Positions 17,632 through 26,568 are shown, numbered from the stretch's first letter. The stretch: 64,000 nucleotides of DNA from Exiguobacterium alkaliphilum 12/1 (GCF_000714435.1 NZ_JJMW01000022.1:43836-107835); one strand, 5' to 3'. Numbers and translations: made by a program. Notes: generated by a model from the sequence alone, not told the origin.

Positions 17632-17664
17632 AAAAAACGTCTGAGAGTTCGTTCAACAGACGTT
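17632..17664 (-). terminator. Terminator-like hairpin in the cshA leader
   Basis: AACGTCTG (17636-17643) and CAGACGTT (17657-17664) form an 8-bp stem, with an A6 run at 17632-17637 acting as the U-tract in the cshA direction. It ends 24 bases before the TTG start. It may terminate cvfB transcripts, attenuate cshA, or both. Confidence 0.6.
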
Positions 17665-17771
17665 CTTTCAATGTTTCCTCTTAGTCAACTTTACTAACTA
17701 TAACGTATTCATTTCTAAAATGAAAGAAATACATTCTAAAACTTTTCATGACTGCGTCAGCATGAGTAATC

Positions 17772-18623
17772 TTATTTCAATTTGTACCCGTTGTCGAGCT
17801 TTTCAACTCGCTTTTCTTTTAATAACTTACCGAGCGCACGTTTGAAGGCCGCTTTGCTCATCCCGAACTCCCGGTCGATGATGTCAGGTGCCGTTTTATC
17901 GCCATAAGGCATTTGGCCACCTCGTTCTTCAATATAAGAGAGAACGTTTCCTGCGTCCCCTTCAATCGCTTCGTACGCACGTGGCTTCATTGAGACGAGT
18001 ACCGTACCGTCTTGTTTCACTTTCGTCACGCGGACTGTCAACTGCTCACCGAGGCGTGGCCATCTTGTCATCTCCGCTTCATGTAAGAAACCGAGTGACT
18101 CGTTCTCGACCCAAACGTTGACCCCGACGTCTCGTTTATTTAATACGATTGCCGACACGTCTTGGTTGCCCCACTCTTCTTTTGCGGGGCGAGCTAATAA
18201 ATTCAAGTAAGCGTATGGAGCCGGGTCGCCTAACAGACGCCCTTTTTGGTCGTACTTGAGGCGAACGCATAGCTTGTCGCCTTCTTTTGGCCAGTACGAC
18301 CGATTTTCAGGAAGGTCGTCTTGTGAGACGAGCACATCTTTTTGAATCCCGATATTGACGAACACGCCCGTATTGTACCGGACACCCGTCACTTCGAACC
18401 ATTCGTACTCATCGAACGTCACGTTCGGAATCGTCATCGTCGAGGCGAGCCGTCCTTCTGAATCATGATAAAGGAAGACACGCACCGTCTGTCCGACCGT
18501 GACTTCTTCCGTTTGCTCTTTTCGATGAAGCAGTACTTCTTCACGACCGTTTCCGATGAACACACCGAAATCAGCGGAACGTTCCGCGACCAAGTCTACG
18601 ACTTCTCCTGCACGTAATGCCAT
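17772..18623 (-). CDS. cvfB: S1-domain RNA-binding protein, CvfB family
   Basis: Cytoplasmic protein of 283 residues built of S1/OB-fold modules (about residues 1-60, 60-140 and 145-215) and a C-terminal winged helix that includes GMSKAAFKRALGKLLKEKRVEKLDNGYKL, as in Staphylococcus CvfB and Bacillus YitL. Family members bind RNA and affect virulence gene expression in staphylococci; the role here is unknown. AAGGAT lies about 11 bases before ATG 18623; a GTG three codons upstream overlaps it. It lies just upstream of cshA on the same strand, a sensible RNA-metabolism pair. Confidence 0.88.
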   Translation of the reverse strand: MALRAGEVVDLVAERSADFGVFIGNGREEVLLHRKEQTEEVTVGQTVRVFLYHDSEGRLASTMTIPNVTFDEYEWFEVTGVRYNTGVFVNIGIQKDVLVSQDDLPENRSYWPKEGDKLCVRLKYDQKGRLLGDPAPYAYLNLLARPAKEEWGNQDVSAIVLNKRDVGVNVWVENESLGFLHEAEMTRWPRLGEQLTVRVTKVKQDGTVLVSMKPRAYEAIEGDAGNVLSYIEERGGQMPYGDKTAPDIIDREFGMSKAAFKRALGKLLKEKRVEKLDNGYKLK

Positions 18624-18717
18624 ATGATCCACATCCTTTTTTCTTCTATTACTGTCAGTATACCTACCTACACACGTTCCTAATCATATCATGTTCCTTT
18701 TTCTTCCCCCAAACAAA

Positions 18718-18812
18718 TGTGACCAAAATGTGAACACAAACCCTCATATGAAAAGAAAAAAAGACCGGCTTATGCCGATAATGTTCAAATGATTGTGACA
18801 ATTTTGTGAACG
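18718..18812. promoter_or_regulatory. Two PhoP-like direct-repeat boxes
   Basis: Around 18719-18737 and 18795-18813 the minus strand reads TTCACA-N5-GTCACA twice (spacers TTTTG and AAATT). This hexamer pair with 11-base periodicity resembles the Bacillus PhoP box. The boxes lie between cvfB (-) and the 49-codon gene (+). The 287-base region also contains a short terminator-like hairpin on the minus strand (about 18750-18780) and no longer reading frame. Confidence 0.35.
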
Positions 18813-18910
18813 GCGTATTTCCATCTAGTATCCACATTTTGAAAACGTTATTATAAGAGAAGTGTTGTTTAACAATTAGGTTTCAGCCATGGCCGAACGG
18901 GGGATATAAA

Positions 18911-19060
18911 ATGTTTGATGTTCAATCTCGCTCATTTGCGAAACGCTTTATGAAGGGGCTATTGATTACGTTCTTCGCCCTTCTCGCTTCACTTAGCTTC
19001 ATTTTCTCAAACGGTGTCGACACGAACGTGTCTTCATCGGTCACAATGGTTCAAGAGTGA
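18911..19060 (+). CDS. 49-residue single-span membrane peptide
   Basis: The frame begins ATG at 18911 with GGGGG at about 18899-18903, seven bases upstream, and ends TGA 19058-19060, right before a terminator. The peptide starts MFDVQSRSFAKRFMKG, then a 17-residue hydrophobic helix (LLITFFALLASLSFIFS), and a short polar tail ending VQE. A single-span or secreted small protein is expected; I recognise no family. The ribosome binding site, complete frame and terminator make a real gene likely. Confidence 0.6.
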   Translation: MFDVQSRSFAKRFMKGLLITFFALLASLSFIFSNGVDTNVSSSVTMVQE

Positions 19061-19092
19061 AACGCCTCTCTATTCGGGAAGGCGTTTTTTTC
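19061..19092 (+). terminator. Terminator of the small membrane gene
   Basis: AACGCC (19061-19066) pairs with GGCGTT (19081-19086), followed by an eight-base T-rich run. Confidence 0.75.
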
Positions 19093-19186
19093 TTTTGTTC
19101 GACAGAAAAAGGAATTTATCTGGCGATTGTCGAACGAATTTAACGTTCGGCACTTTTTGAATCTTGTCGGAAAGGAAGAGTCACTC

Positions 19187-19429
19187 ATGCTATTTTACTT
19201 TCTCGCCACGATTGTTTCGGTCGTCGGTTTATCCGTCTCGTTCCAAACCGGTTTTTTCAAGGACCCGATCGGCACGTTCTTATTCGCAGCGCTGCTCGCG
19301 ATGGGATTGTCTTCATGCAAGCAGTTGATCGCGCAAACGAACAACCTGCTCAAAGAACGGCGTGACCAAAAGCGAATCAATCGAATCGTCGCCCGGATGC
19401 ACTCTAGCTCGCGCAAACGCTCTACATAA
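19187..19429 (+). CDS. Small membrane protein with basic tail, unknown
   Basis: Protein of 80 residues: one or two hydrophobic segments (MLFYFLATIVSVVGLSVSF and FLFAALLAMGLSSC) followed by a strongly basic tail (KERRDQKRINRIVARM to the end). AAAGGAAGAG lies about seven bases before ATG 19187; codons upstream of this have no ribosome binding site. Function unknown. Confidence 0.6.
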   Translation: MLFYFLATIVSVVGLSVSFQTGFFKDPIGTFLFAALLAMGLSSCKQLIAQTNNLLKERRDQKRINRIVARMHSSSRKRST

Positions 19430-19515
19430 CACTCGTCTTCGACGGTCAGTTTTGTTATTCTAATGAAGATAGTAGATCGCATAACGGATTTGAACCGTAG
19501 GAGGCACACACACGT

Positions 19516-19776
19516 ATGAATGAAATCCCCTTATCGAACGAATGGATCTTACGCTATTCACCGGTCATGGAGCTATGGCTGAAAGAAGACGGAATCTTGC
19601 TCGTCGACGATGACAACCGGATTCGGCTCACGCTTGAAATCGGGAACGATCAAGCGATGCAAATCAAAAGCATCGAGCAAGACGGTGCTTACTTCGTCGT
19701 CGACCCGGTGAATAAACGAATGACGTTCGAACTCGAGGAAGAAGAAGAGGAAAGCGATTCTCGCTTCTGGGAATAA
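19516..19776 (+). CDS. Acidic hypothetical protein
   Basis: Soluble, 86 residues, with a very acidic C-terminus (six Glu in a row near 75-80). TAGGAGG lies about 11 bases upstream of ATG 19516. No family recognised. It is followed after 82 bases by plsC and may share its transcript. Confidence 0.65.
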   Translation: MNEIPLSNEWILRYSPVMELWLKEDGILLVDDDNRIRLTLEIGNDQAMQIKSIEQDGAYFVVDPVNKRMTFELEEEEEESDSRFWE

Positions 19777-19858
19777 GGTTTCATGCCGTAGAGTCGGATT
19801 CTCCATTCGAGAAGAAGACTCTTTCTTATTGCGCGCTACATGGAAAGGAGACAACTGT

Positions 19859-20560
19859 ATGATTCGCACCGCTGTTTGGTTTTTCTCATTTTTCGCCGTA
19901 CTTCCAGTGACATTGCCGTTTTTAAAGAAGGCAAGCACGATCGAGGTACCGGCCCGCTATCGCTACGTGCAAGACATCGCCTATAAATGGGCCACCTTTT
20001 TATTAAAGGTTGCCGGGGCGAACGTTCGTGTGAAGGGACTCGAAAACATCCCGAACGAACCGGTCGTCTACGTCGCGAACCACCAAGGAAACTTCGACGT
20101 CCCGATTATGATCACGGCGACGAAACACCCGAAAGCGTTCATTTCAAAAATCGAAGTTCAAAAATTCCCAATTATCCCGCGTTGGATGGAGCTGATGGGT
20201 TGTATCTTTATCGACCGGAGTGACCGCCGGCAATCCATCAAGGCGATTCGCTCTGGCGTCGAGACGATTAAGTCCGGACAGTCCATCATCATCTTCCCAG
20301 AAGGCACACGCTCGAAAGGCGGACCGATGAAAGAATTCAAAGCCGGCAGTCTGACACTCGCCACTTCGAGCGGTGCCAAAATCGTCCCGGTCGCGATTCA
20401 AGGTAGCCACCATCTACTCGAGACGAAAAACCGTATCACGCCCGGCACGGTTGACGTGACGTTCCTTCCGGCCATCGATCCGGCCGATATCCCGAATAAG
20501 GAAGTCGCCGCCACGGTCGAAGCCGCGATTCGTCAAATCGTAGAAGGAGATGTGTCATGA
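19859..20560 (+). CDS. plsC: 1-Acyl-sn-glycerol-3-phosphate acyltransferase
   Basis: PlsC adds the second acyl chain to make phosphatidic acid at the membrane. It has 233 residues, an N-terminal hydrophobic anchor, the catalytic His75-x4-Asp80 (NHQGNFD), and the glycerol-phosphate-binding FPEGTRSKGG near residue 143. AAAGGAG lies eight bases before ATG 19859. Its stop overlaps the start of the ABC-F gene by four bases, so the two are coupled. Confidence 0.92.
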   Translation: MIRTAVWFFSFFAVLPVTLPFLKKASTIEVPARYRYVQDIAYKWATFLLKVAGANVRVKGLENIPNEPVVYVANHQGNFDVPIMITATKHPKAFISKIEVQKFPIIPRWMELMGCIFIDRSDRRQSIKAIRSGVETIKSGQSIIIFPEGTRSKGGPMKEFKAGSLTLATSSGAKIVPVAIQGSHHLLETKNRITPGTVDVTFLPAIDPADIPNKEVAATVEAAIRQIVEGDVS

Positions 20561-22446
20561 GTTTACTCACCATCGAAGGGATCCATAAAGAGTTTGCCGA
20601 TAAAGTCCTATTCGACGACGTAACGATGACGATTCACCCAGGGAATCGGATTGGCATCATCGGCGTCAACGGCTCTGGAAAATCCACCTTTATGAAAATC
20701 ATTGCCGGGGTGGAGACGGCCGACCGCGGCACGATGCAACACCCGAACGACTACCGAATCCGTTATTTGACACAGACGGTCGAATTCGCACCTGACCAAA
20801 CCATTTTAGATGCGCTGTTCACGAGCGAGACTCCGTCCGTCCTGGCGTTAAAAGCATATGAACAGGCGCGGCAACAACTCGAAGCCGATCCGGCGAGCGA
20901 GCAGCGGCTCGAGCGGTTCATGAAAGCCCAACAAGCTGTCGATGCCGCTGACGCGTGGGAAACCGAGGCGAAATTAAAATCGATTTTAAACCGGCTCGGA
21001 CTTCCGGACGTGACGGCTGACGTCAGTTCTCTGTCGGGTGGTCAACAAAAGCGGGTCGCCCTCGCTGCGGCGCTGCTCGACGAAGCGGACTTGCTCTTAC
21101 TCGACGAGCCGACGAACGAACTCGACGCCGATACGATCGCTTGGCTCGAGACGGTGCTCGCGGACTATCGTGGTGCCATCCTACTCATCACGCACGACCG
21201 CTACTTCTTAAATCGTGTCACGAACCACATTTTGGAGATTGCGGACGGGACGAGCTATTTCTATGACGGGAACTATGAGCTGTTTCTCGAAAAACGGGCC
21301 GAACGAAAAGCGCGGACGCAATCGATGGAACAAAAACGTCAGAACATCCTGCGACGTGAACTCGCTTGGCTCCGACGTGGCGCCAAAGCACGGACGACGA
21401 AACAAAAGGCCCGGATTCAACGCGTCGAAGACTTGAAGCATCAGGAGTCGCTCGCCGAAGACGAGGTACTCGAGGTATCCGTCGGATCGCGCCGTCTCGG
21501 GAAAAAGGTGATTGAAGTCGAACACCTGTCGTTCCAATATGACGACACGCCCATCATCCGTGAGTTCAACTGGTTGTTCGGTCGCCGTGAACGGTACGGC
21601 ATCGTCGGCCCGAACGGAAGTGGTAAGACGACGCTCATGAACCTCCTCGCCAAGCGGCTCGAGCCGACGTCCGGCACGGTCGTGCATGGCGAGACGGTCC
21701 ATCTCGGCTATTACGGGCAACAAGTCGAATTCGAGGACTTGTCACGCCGTGTCATCGATGAAATCGAACGCATCGCGCAAGTGATTCACACCCCGGACGG
21801 TGAATCGATTACGGCGAGCCAAATGCTCGAGCGGTTCTTATTCACGCCGGATGCGCAATATAAACCGATCGCGAAGCTTTCCGGTGGCGAGAAACGACGT
21901 CTCGTCCTTCTCCGCATTTTGATGGACGAGCCGAACGTCTTGTTCTTGGACGAACCGACGAACGACCTCGATACCGAGACGTTATCCGTTCTCGAGGACT
22001 ATTTGGAATCTTTCCCCGGAACCGTCATCGCCGTCAGCCACGACCGCTATTTCTTAGACCGAATCGCCGGCCAACTGATCGCGTTCGAAGACGGCTCAAT
22101 CAACGTCTATCATGCCGAATATAGCGACTATTTAGCCTCGCTCGTCGAGACGAAGGTGCAGGCGAAAAAGGAACCGAAAGAGAAGAAAGAACGCGTCAAG
22201 ACGGACGTCGTCAAATTCACGTTCAAAGAACAGAAGGAATGGGAAACGATTGAGGACGACATCGCCTCAATCGAGTCTGCCATCGAGACAGCTGAGGCAC
22301 GCTTGGCCGATGCCGGGAGCGACATCGGAAAAGTGAATGAGATTTATGCCGAAATCTCGACGTTGAAAGAAGCGCTCGATTCGAAGATGGAACGATGGGA
22401 ATACCTATCAGAAATTGACGAACAAATAGAGGCCCAGAAACGCTAA
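20557..22446 (+). CDS. ABC-F ribosome-associated ATPase (YfmR/Uup-like)
   Basis: A soluble protein of 629 residues with two ABC domains and no membrane part. The first Walker A is GVNGSGKST, with LSGGQQKRVALAAALL and LLLLDEPTNELD; the second is GPNGSGKTT, with LSGGEKRRLVLLRIL and VLFLDEPTNDLD. The charged linker between them (RRELAWLRRGAKARTTKQKARIQ) and the C-terminal coiled coil fit the YfmR/Uup subgroup, which relieves ribosomes stalled in translation. I do not see the long linker of antibiotic-resistance ABC-F proteins. Overlaps plsC. Confidence 0.9.
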   Translation: MSLLTIEGIHKEFADKVLFDDVTMTIHPGNRIGIIGVNGSGKSTFMKIIAGVETADRGTMQHPNDYRIRYLTQTVEFAPDQTILDALFTSETPSVLALKAYEQARQQLEADPASEQRLERFMKAQQAVDAADAWETEAKLKSILNRLGLPDVTADVSSLSGGQQKRVALAAALLDEADLLLLDEPTNELDADTIAWLETVLADYRGAILLITHDRYFLNRVTNHILEIADGTSYFYDGNYELFLEKRAERKARTQSMEQKRQNILRRELAWLRRGAKARTTKQKARIQRVEDLKHQESLAEDEVLEVSVGSRRLGKKVIEVEHLSFQYDDTPIIREFNWLFGRRERYGIVGPNGSGKTTLMNLLAKRLEPTSGTVVHGETVHLGYYGQQVEFEDLSRRVIDEIERIAQVIHTPDGESITASQMLERFLFTPDAQYKPIAKLSGGEKRRLVLLRILMDEPNVLFLDEPTNDLDTETLSVLEDYLESFPGTVIAVSHDRYFLDRIAGQLIAFEDGSINVYHAEYSDYLASLVETKVQAKKEPKEKKERVKTDVVKFTFKEQKEWETIEDDIASIESAIETAEARLADAGSDIGKVNEIYAEISTLKEALDSKMERWEYLSEIDEQIEAQKR

Positions 22447-22475
22447 AAGGCAGGATCATTCGTGATCCTGCCTTT
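22446..22475. terminator. Bidirectional terminator with TTCG loop
   Basis: GGCAGGATCA (22449-22458), loop TTCG, TGATCCTGCC (22463-22472), flanked by A and T runs. It closes the ABC-F gene (+) and the acetyltransferase at the end of the lia operon (-). Confidence 0.9.
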
Positions 22476-23010
22476 CATGTATGTAGCTATACATATAAAC
22501 GTCATGTGCCCTGCCATCTTGGCGCATGTAGTGTCGGAGCGTGCCTTCGCGTATGAACCCGTTCCGCTCAAGCATGTGTTGTGAGGCGACGTTCTCTGTA
22601 TAGACGACTGCCCCGATTCGATCAAACGCTGCCACGCGGCTTGAATAGTCGAGCGTCGTTTGCAACGCCTCGGACGCATAGCCGTTACGCCAATAGTCCG
22701 GGTGAATCTCATATCCGACCTCGGCGCGGCGGTGGCGTGGAACGAGATTATGAAAGCCGATGGTCCCAATCAACGTCAAGTCGTCTTTGCGAACGATTCC
22801 CCAACGGATGACCGTCCCCGCCCGCATCCCCTCGACCATGTTCGTCACCATTTGAACCGTCTCATCCACTGTGGCGTGCGGCTCCATGCCGTAATGCTTC
22901 AATACGGTCGCGTTCGAAAAGATTGGGAACAGCCGACCTGCATCGACCACCTCGAGCGGCCGCAACGTCAGCCGTTCCGTTTCTAACGTCGGAATCACGA
23001 CACCGCTCAT
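22456..23010 (-). CDS. GNAT N-acetyltransferase, RimJ-like
   Basis: The protein of 184 residues has the RimJ/RimL-type pattern LETERLTLRPLEVVDA at the N-terminus and the acetyl-CoA loop region GYEIHPDYWRNGYASEALQTTLDYS. The target (ribosomal protein, small molecule or antibiotic) cannot be told. Its start overlaps the liaR stop by four bases, making it the last gene of the lia operon, so induction by envelope stress is expected. I do not know this arrangement from the Bacillus operon. Confidence 0.82.
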   Translation of the reverse strand: MSGVVIPTLETERLTLRPLEVVDAGRLFPIFSNATVLKHYGMEPHATVDETVQMVTNMVEGMRAGTVIRWGIVRKDDLTLIGTIGFHNLVPRHRRAEVGYEIHPDYWRNGYASEALQTTLDYSSRVAAFDRIGAVVYTENVASQHMLERNGFIREGTLRHYMRQDGRAHDVYMYSYIHERQDHE

Positions 23011-23639
23011 TTGCTCACCAAGTTGTGCTGGAACGCATAGACGACGGCTTGGGTCCGGTCATATACGTCGAGCTTCGTCAAAATGTTCGACACGTGTGTC
23101 TTCACCGTCTTGAGCGAAATGTACAATTCATCGGCGATGACTTGATTTGCTTTCCCTTCAGCCATCAGTTGTAAAATCTCACGTTCCCGTGCCGTCAGAC
23201 TCTCATGAAGCGTCGTTTCTGGATGACGGAGACGCTCGAGCATCTTACCGGTCACTTGCGCGGCCATGACGGGATTCCCCGCCGCTGTCTGGCGAATCGC
23301 GTCGGCAATCTCGTTGGCGTTCGCCGTCTTCAAGACGTAACTCATCGCCCCCGCCTCGATGACCGGGTACACTTTTTCATCGTCTAAGAAACTCGTGACG
23401 ACTAAAATCTTCGCTTCTTTCCAACTCGCTTTGATGCGTTTCGTCGACTCGACCCCGTCGACCGGCTCCATGACGAGGTCCATCAAGACGACATCCGGTT
23501 TCTCCGCGATCGCGAGCTCCGCGCCCGTCGCCCCGTCGGAGGCCTCGCCGACGACTTCGATGTCCGGTTGCGTCGACAAGAAAGCCGACACCCCGGCCCG
23601 GACCATCTCGTGGTCATCAATTAATACGACTCGAATCAT
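23007..23639 (-). CDS. liaR: LiaR/VraR-type response regulator
   Basis: NarL-family regulator with 210 residues: receiver domain with phosphoacceptor Asp54 (DVVLMDLVM) and switch Lys in VLKT; C-terminal LuxR-type HTH (LTAREREILQLMAEGKANQVIADELYISLKTVKTHVSNIL). It is the partner of LiaS and would activate the lia promoter on cell-wall damage. It overlaps both neighbours by four bases. Confidence 0.9.
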   Translation of the reverse strand: MIRVVLIDDHEMVRAGVSAFLSTQPDIEVVGEASDGATGAELAIAEKPDVVLMDLVMEPVDGVESTKRIKASWKEAKILVVTSFLDDEKVYPVIEAGAMSYVLKTANANEIADAIRQTAAGNPVMAAQVTGKMLERLRHPETTLHESLTAREREILQLMAEGKANQVIADELYISLKTVKTHVSNILTKLDVYDRTQAVVYAFQHNLVSK

Positions 23640-24664
23640 TCCAATCCCTCCACTTGTTGTTTCACGCGCACTTCAATTTGAGTACCGGCACCAGGCACAC
23701 TGACGAGACGTAACGTCCCACCGACCTCGGCCGTTCTCTCTCTTATCGATTGTAAGCCATATGAGGCGACTTGTGTATCATCGACATTAAACCCGATGCC
23801 GTCATCATTGATTTTCAAGATGACCGTCTGTTGGACGGTCCGCATCTCAATCTCGAGCCGCTTCGCCTTGGCGTGACGGAGGGTGTTGCTAATCGCTTCT
23901 TGGACGATGCGAAACAGTTCGTTCTCCGTGTGACGGGACAAATGAACTTCTTCGAGCCGCCAGACGAGTTCCGTCGATTGTTTACGAGACAACTCTTCTA
24001 ACAACCGTTCAATCCCGGTCTTCAGCGTCATCCCTTCTAGCTCGACCGGACGCAGTTGCAAAAGAAGCGAACGCATCTCGGCTTGGGCGGTTTGGGCCAT
24101 GACCTCGACTTGTGCAATCTGTTTGGCGGCGACGTCCGGTTTGACGTCAATCGTCTGCTTCGCTGCAGTCGTCATCATCGAGATGGCGTACAACTGTTGA
24201 CTGACCGAATCGTGCAACTCGCGGGCGACACGGCGACGCTCTTCGACGACCGCTTCACTCCGCGCCTCCTCGACGCTGACAGGACGATCCCCGACGCGTT
24301 TGGCGACTTCGACCATTTCGGTCCGTTGTTTGCTGATGCGGACGATTCGTTCTAACGTGTCACGATATGGGGATAGCGGACGAAACGTAATTTCTTTTTG
24401 GTTCTCTAGTTTCCATAAAGCGTTCGCGACTTCCCGAAAATCGCGGCGTAAGTAAAAGTAGGACCCGACCCCGAACACACTGCCAATCAAAACGGCGATG
24501 ACGAGGATGGACACACCGAAAGGCAACCCTTCTTCACGCGTGAACAAATCTCGGAGTGAAGTCGAGTCACCTATTAAAAAGGCTAATGTGACGAACAGCG
24601 CCGTCAACAAGCTACTGAATAGTTGATGCCAGACGACCGTCCTTGGGTAAGAATCTTTTTTCAT
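23636..24664 (-). CDS. liaS: LiaS/VraS-type sensor histidine kinase
   Basis: Membrane kinase of 342 residues with two N-terminal transmembrane helices and a very short extracytoplasmic loop (SLRDLFTREEGLPFG), the intramembrane-sensing layout. The phosphoacceptor His lies in RRRVARELHDSVSQQLY, and the ATPase domain has NTLRHAKA and DDGIGFN. In Bacillus, LiaF inhibits LiaS until wall-active antibiotics are present. Confidence 0.9.
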   Translation of the reverse strand: MKKDSYPRTVVWHQLFSSLLTALFVTLAFLIGDSTSLRDLFTREEGLPFGVSILVIAVLIGSVFGVGSYFYLRRDFREVANALWKLENQKEITFRPLSPYRDTLERIVRISKQRTEMVEVAKRVGDRPVSVEEARSEAVVEERRRVARELHDSVSQQLYAISMMTTAAKQTIDVKPDVAAKQIAQVEVMAQTAQAEMRSLLLQLRPVELEGMTLKTGIERLLEELSRKQSTELVWRLEEVHLSRHTENELFRIVQEAISNTLRHAKAKRLEIEMRTVQQTVILKINDDGIGFNVDDTQVASYGLQSIRERTAEVGGTLRLVSVPGAGTQIEVRVKQQVEGLE

Positions 24665-25353
24665 ACCGTCATCACCTCGACACTTCCGCTCATGAGCACG
24701 ATATGAATCCGGACTTTGCGCGTCGCCGTCGAATAGTCGTCCGACGCCGTATAGAAACGGCGATTGAACACCGGCGAATAGTTCGATTCATCGACTTGAA
24801 TCTTACCAAATCCAATCGAGGCATCAATCGAATAATCGTACCCTGCCGGAATCAAGATCCGGACGTCACCGGCGAGTCCGTTCAACAGTAAGAACGTCTC
24901 TCCTTCCGGGATGATGGCGCGAGACAAGTCCATTTCGACGTCACGCAGCAAGAAGAACTCGTTCGTGTCTTTCAACACGTAATGTCCCGACTCTTTTGTG
25001 CCGAACGAAAACGCCTGTTCTTGCCGGAGGTGTGTGCGGAATCGATTCGATTCGATTGGACGATTTTTATAAAGACGATATCCGAACATGAGTAAGAGTC
25101 CTGACAAGACAAATCCGAAAGCGGCCGATGAGAAGATGAGTCCGACGAGCATGATGCCACCGATGCCATAAAAGACATAGCTGACCGGCTGGTTGCCTTT
25201 CCGGCTAAAGCGACGTCCGATGTAAAGCAAAAGTAACGGTAAAATCATGCTGAACAAGACGCTATTGCCGCCAGTGATGATGTCGATGAATAGACCGATG
25301 GCAAATAAGATAATCATAAATCCGATAATTTGGCGTGTGTTCCAACGTTCCAC
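24661..25353 (-). CDS. liaF: LiaF-type inhibitor of the LiaRS system
   Basis: 230 residues: four hydrophobic helices in the first 105 residues, then a soluble domain (from about 125) rich in beta structure with IPEGETFLLLNGLAGDVRILIPAGYDYSIDA, typical of the LiaF C-terminal domain. It negatively controls LiaS. I start at GTG 25353, seven bases after GGAGG; the 23 codons upstream would be an unusual non-membrane extension. It overlaps liaS by four bases. Confidence 0.85.
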   Translation of the reverse strand: MERWNTRQIIGFMIILFAIGLFIDIITGGNSVLFSMILPLLLLYIGRRFSRKGNQPVSYVFYGIGGIMLVGLIFSSAAFGFVLSGLLLMFGYRLYKNRPIESNRFRTHLRQEQAFSFGTKESGHYVLKDTNEFFLLRDVEMDLSRAIIPEGETFLLLNGLAGDVRILIPAGYDYSIDASIGFGKIQVDESNYSPVFNRRFYTASDDYSTATRKVRIHIVLMSGSVEVMTV

Positions 25354-25392
25354 CCGGCTTCCTCCTCTCCCGATATGTAATATGAAGCAAAG

Positions 25393-25425
25393 AAGCGATG
25401 GCCCGAATCCATCTCGGACCATCGC
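25393..25425 (-). terminator. Hairpin between liaH and liaF
   Basis: AGCGATGG-CCGA (25393-25405) pairs with TCGG-CCATCGCT (25413-25425), one mismatch. On the minus strand it is followed by TCTTTGCTT, a weak U-tract. It would let liaIH be made in excess over liaFSR. Confidence 0.6.
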
Positions 25426-25437
25426 TGAACCGTCGCG

Positions 25438-26082
25438 TCAGTCTTGTTTGAAACGACGCTCAAGTTCTTTCAGTTTTGCTTCAAAGTCATCTTCGTCTGC
25501 CGAATCGATTGATTCTTCTGGAGTTGACTCTTTCTTCTCTTCCTCTTCTGTGAACGGATGCGATTTCGACGTGTCTGCTCCGAAAATTTGGTCGAGTGCC
25601 CCTTTCAACAAATCCATGTTTTGACGCATCGCAAACTCGTAACGTTTGTTTTGCATCTCATCGAGTTTCAAACGCATCTCGAGGGCACGACGCTCGAGGG
25701 CATCGAGTTCACGCGTTCCTTCATCGATCAACCCTTCGAAGTAGCGGTATTGTTCCCCGTAGTGCTTCGACTCAAGAGCGGCCCGTTCGGCAAGCTTCTC
25801 TTCACCCGCTTTTTTCGCCAATTCCGTCTGCTCGTATCGCTTATCGGCCATCTGTTTGGCGTCATCACGTTTTGTCGCCAATTCATCAAGCAACGTTTTT
25901 TGACGCTCGACGAGGCGTTCGACCGACAACGCTTCTTTTTCAGCGCCACGGATGTGACGGTTCAACTCGGCTTCACCGCTCGAGCGCGGTGCCTCTTTAT
26001 CTTGATACTTCTTCATTTCTTTCGATAACTCTTTCGTCAACTCATTAGCTAAATCACGAAACTGGTCAAATGGTGTCTTCAT
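25438..26082 (-). CDS. liaH: LiaH-like PspA/IM30-family coiled-coil protein
   Basis: 214 residues, almost entirely charged alpha-helical coiled coil from about 5 to 165, then an acidic linker and a short C-terminal helix. Position directly after the small membrane protein and before liaFSR identifies it as the LiaH homologue, a phage-shock protein that protects a damaged membrane. The family match is by architecture and context; primary sequence similarity to PspA is weak by eye. GGAGG is found upstream of ATG 26082. Confidence 0.75.
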   Translation of the reverse strand: MKTPFDQFRDLANELTKELSKEMKKYQDKEAPRSSGEAELNRHIRGAEKEALSVERLVERQKTLLDELATKRDDAKQMADKRYEQTELAKKAGEEKLAERAALESKHYGEQYRYFEGLIDEGTRELDALERRALEMRLKLDEMQNKRYEFAMRQNMDLLKGALDQIFGADTSKSHPFTEEEEKKESTPEESIDSADEDDFEAKLKELERRFKQD

Positions 26083-26104
26083 CCTCGTATCCTCCTTGTG
26101 AATC

Positions 26105-26488
26105 TTAGCGACGGTTTACAAACTTCTGCCAGACTTGGTCAAACGATTGAAAGCTACTTCCGCTCGCACGCGACCCGTCCGCGTTAAAAATCTCGACATC
26201 CCGCTTTTGGTTGGCATACATCATATACCCTTTAAACAGGACCCATGCTACCAAAATTCCGATTAACGCCCAAATATTCGACAATACCGTGAGTATCCCG
26301 ACTACGGCGAGTGCGCCGTAACCGATTTTCGCGCCGACATGTGTCACAGCCATGAATCTGACTCCAGCCCACAGTGCTAAGAGCGCCCCCAAACCAAATA
26401 AGATCATATTTGGTAAAAAGCCGATTAGAACGAGAACTAAAGAGATCGCGGCCACGATGAACAGCACTTGCTTCACCTGGCGATTCAT
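26105..26488 (-). CDS. liaI: LiaI-like membrane anchor
   Basis: 127 residues with four hydrophobic stretches in the first 90, then a polar tail. It occupies the liaI position as the first gene of the operon; Bacillus LiaI is about the same length and anchors LiaH to the membrane. AGGAGGGATGACAG precedes ATG 26488. No liaG-like gene is present between liaH and liaF. Confidence 0.7.
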   Translation of the reverse strand: MNRQVKQVLFIVAAISLVLVLIGFLPNMILFGLGALLALWAGVRFMAVTHVGAKIGYGALAVVGILTVLSNIWALIGILVAWVLFKGYMMYANQKRDVEIFNADGSRASGSSFQSFDQVWQKFVNRR

Positions 26489-26568
26489 CTGTCATCCCTC
26501 CTCGTTAAGTACACTCTTATCATAATACGTTATTTTTCGGGATGCGACGAGCGGAAGGCCTGTTTTCC

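Noticed and set aside
19131..19149. CGAAC...GTTCG as a LexA box
   Set aside because: The arms are nine bases apart; the Bacillus LexA box needs four.
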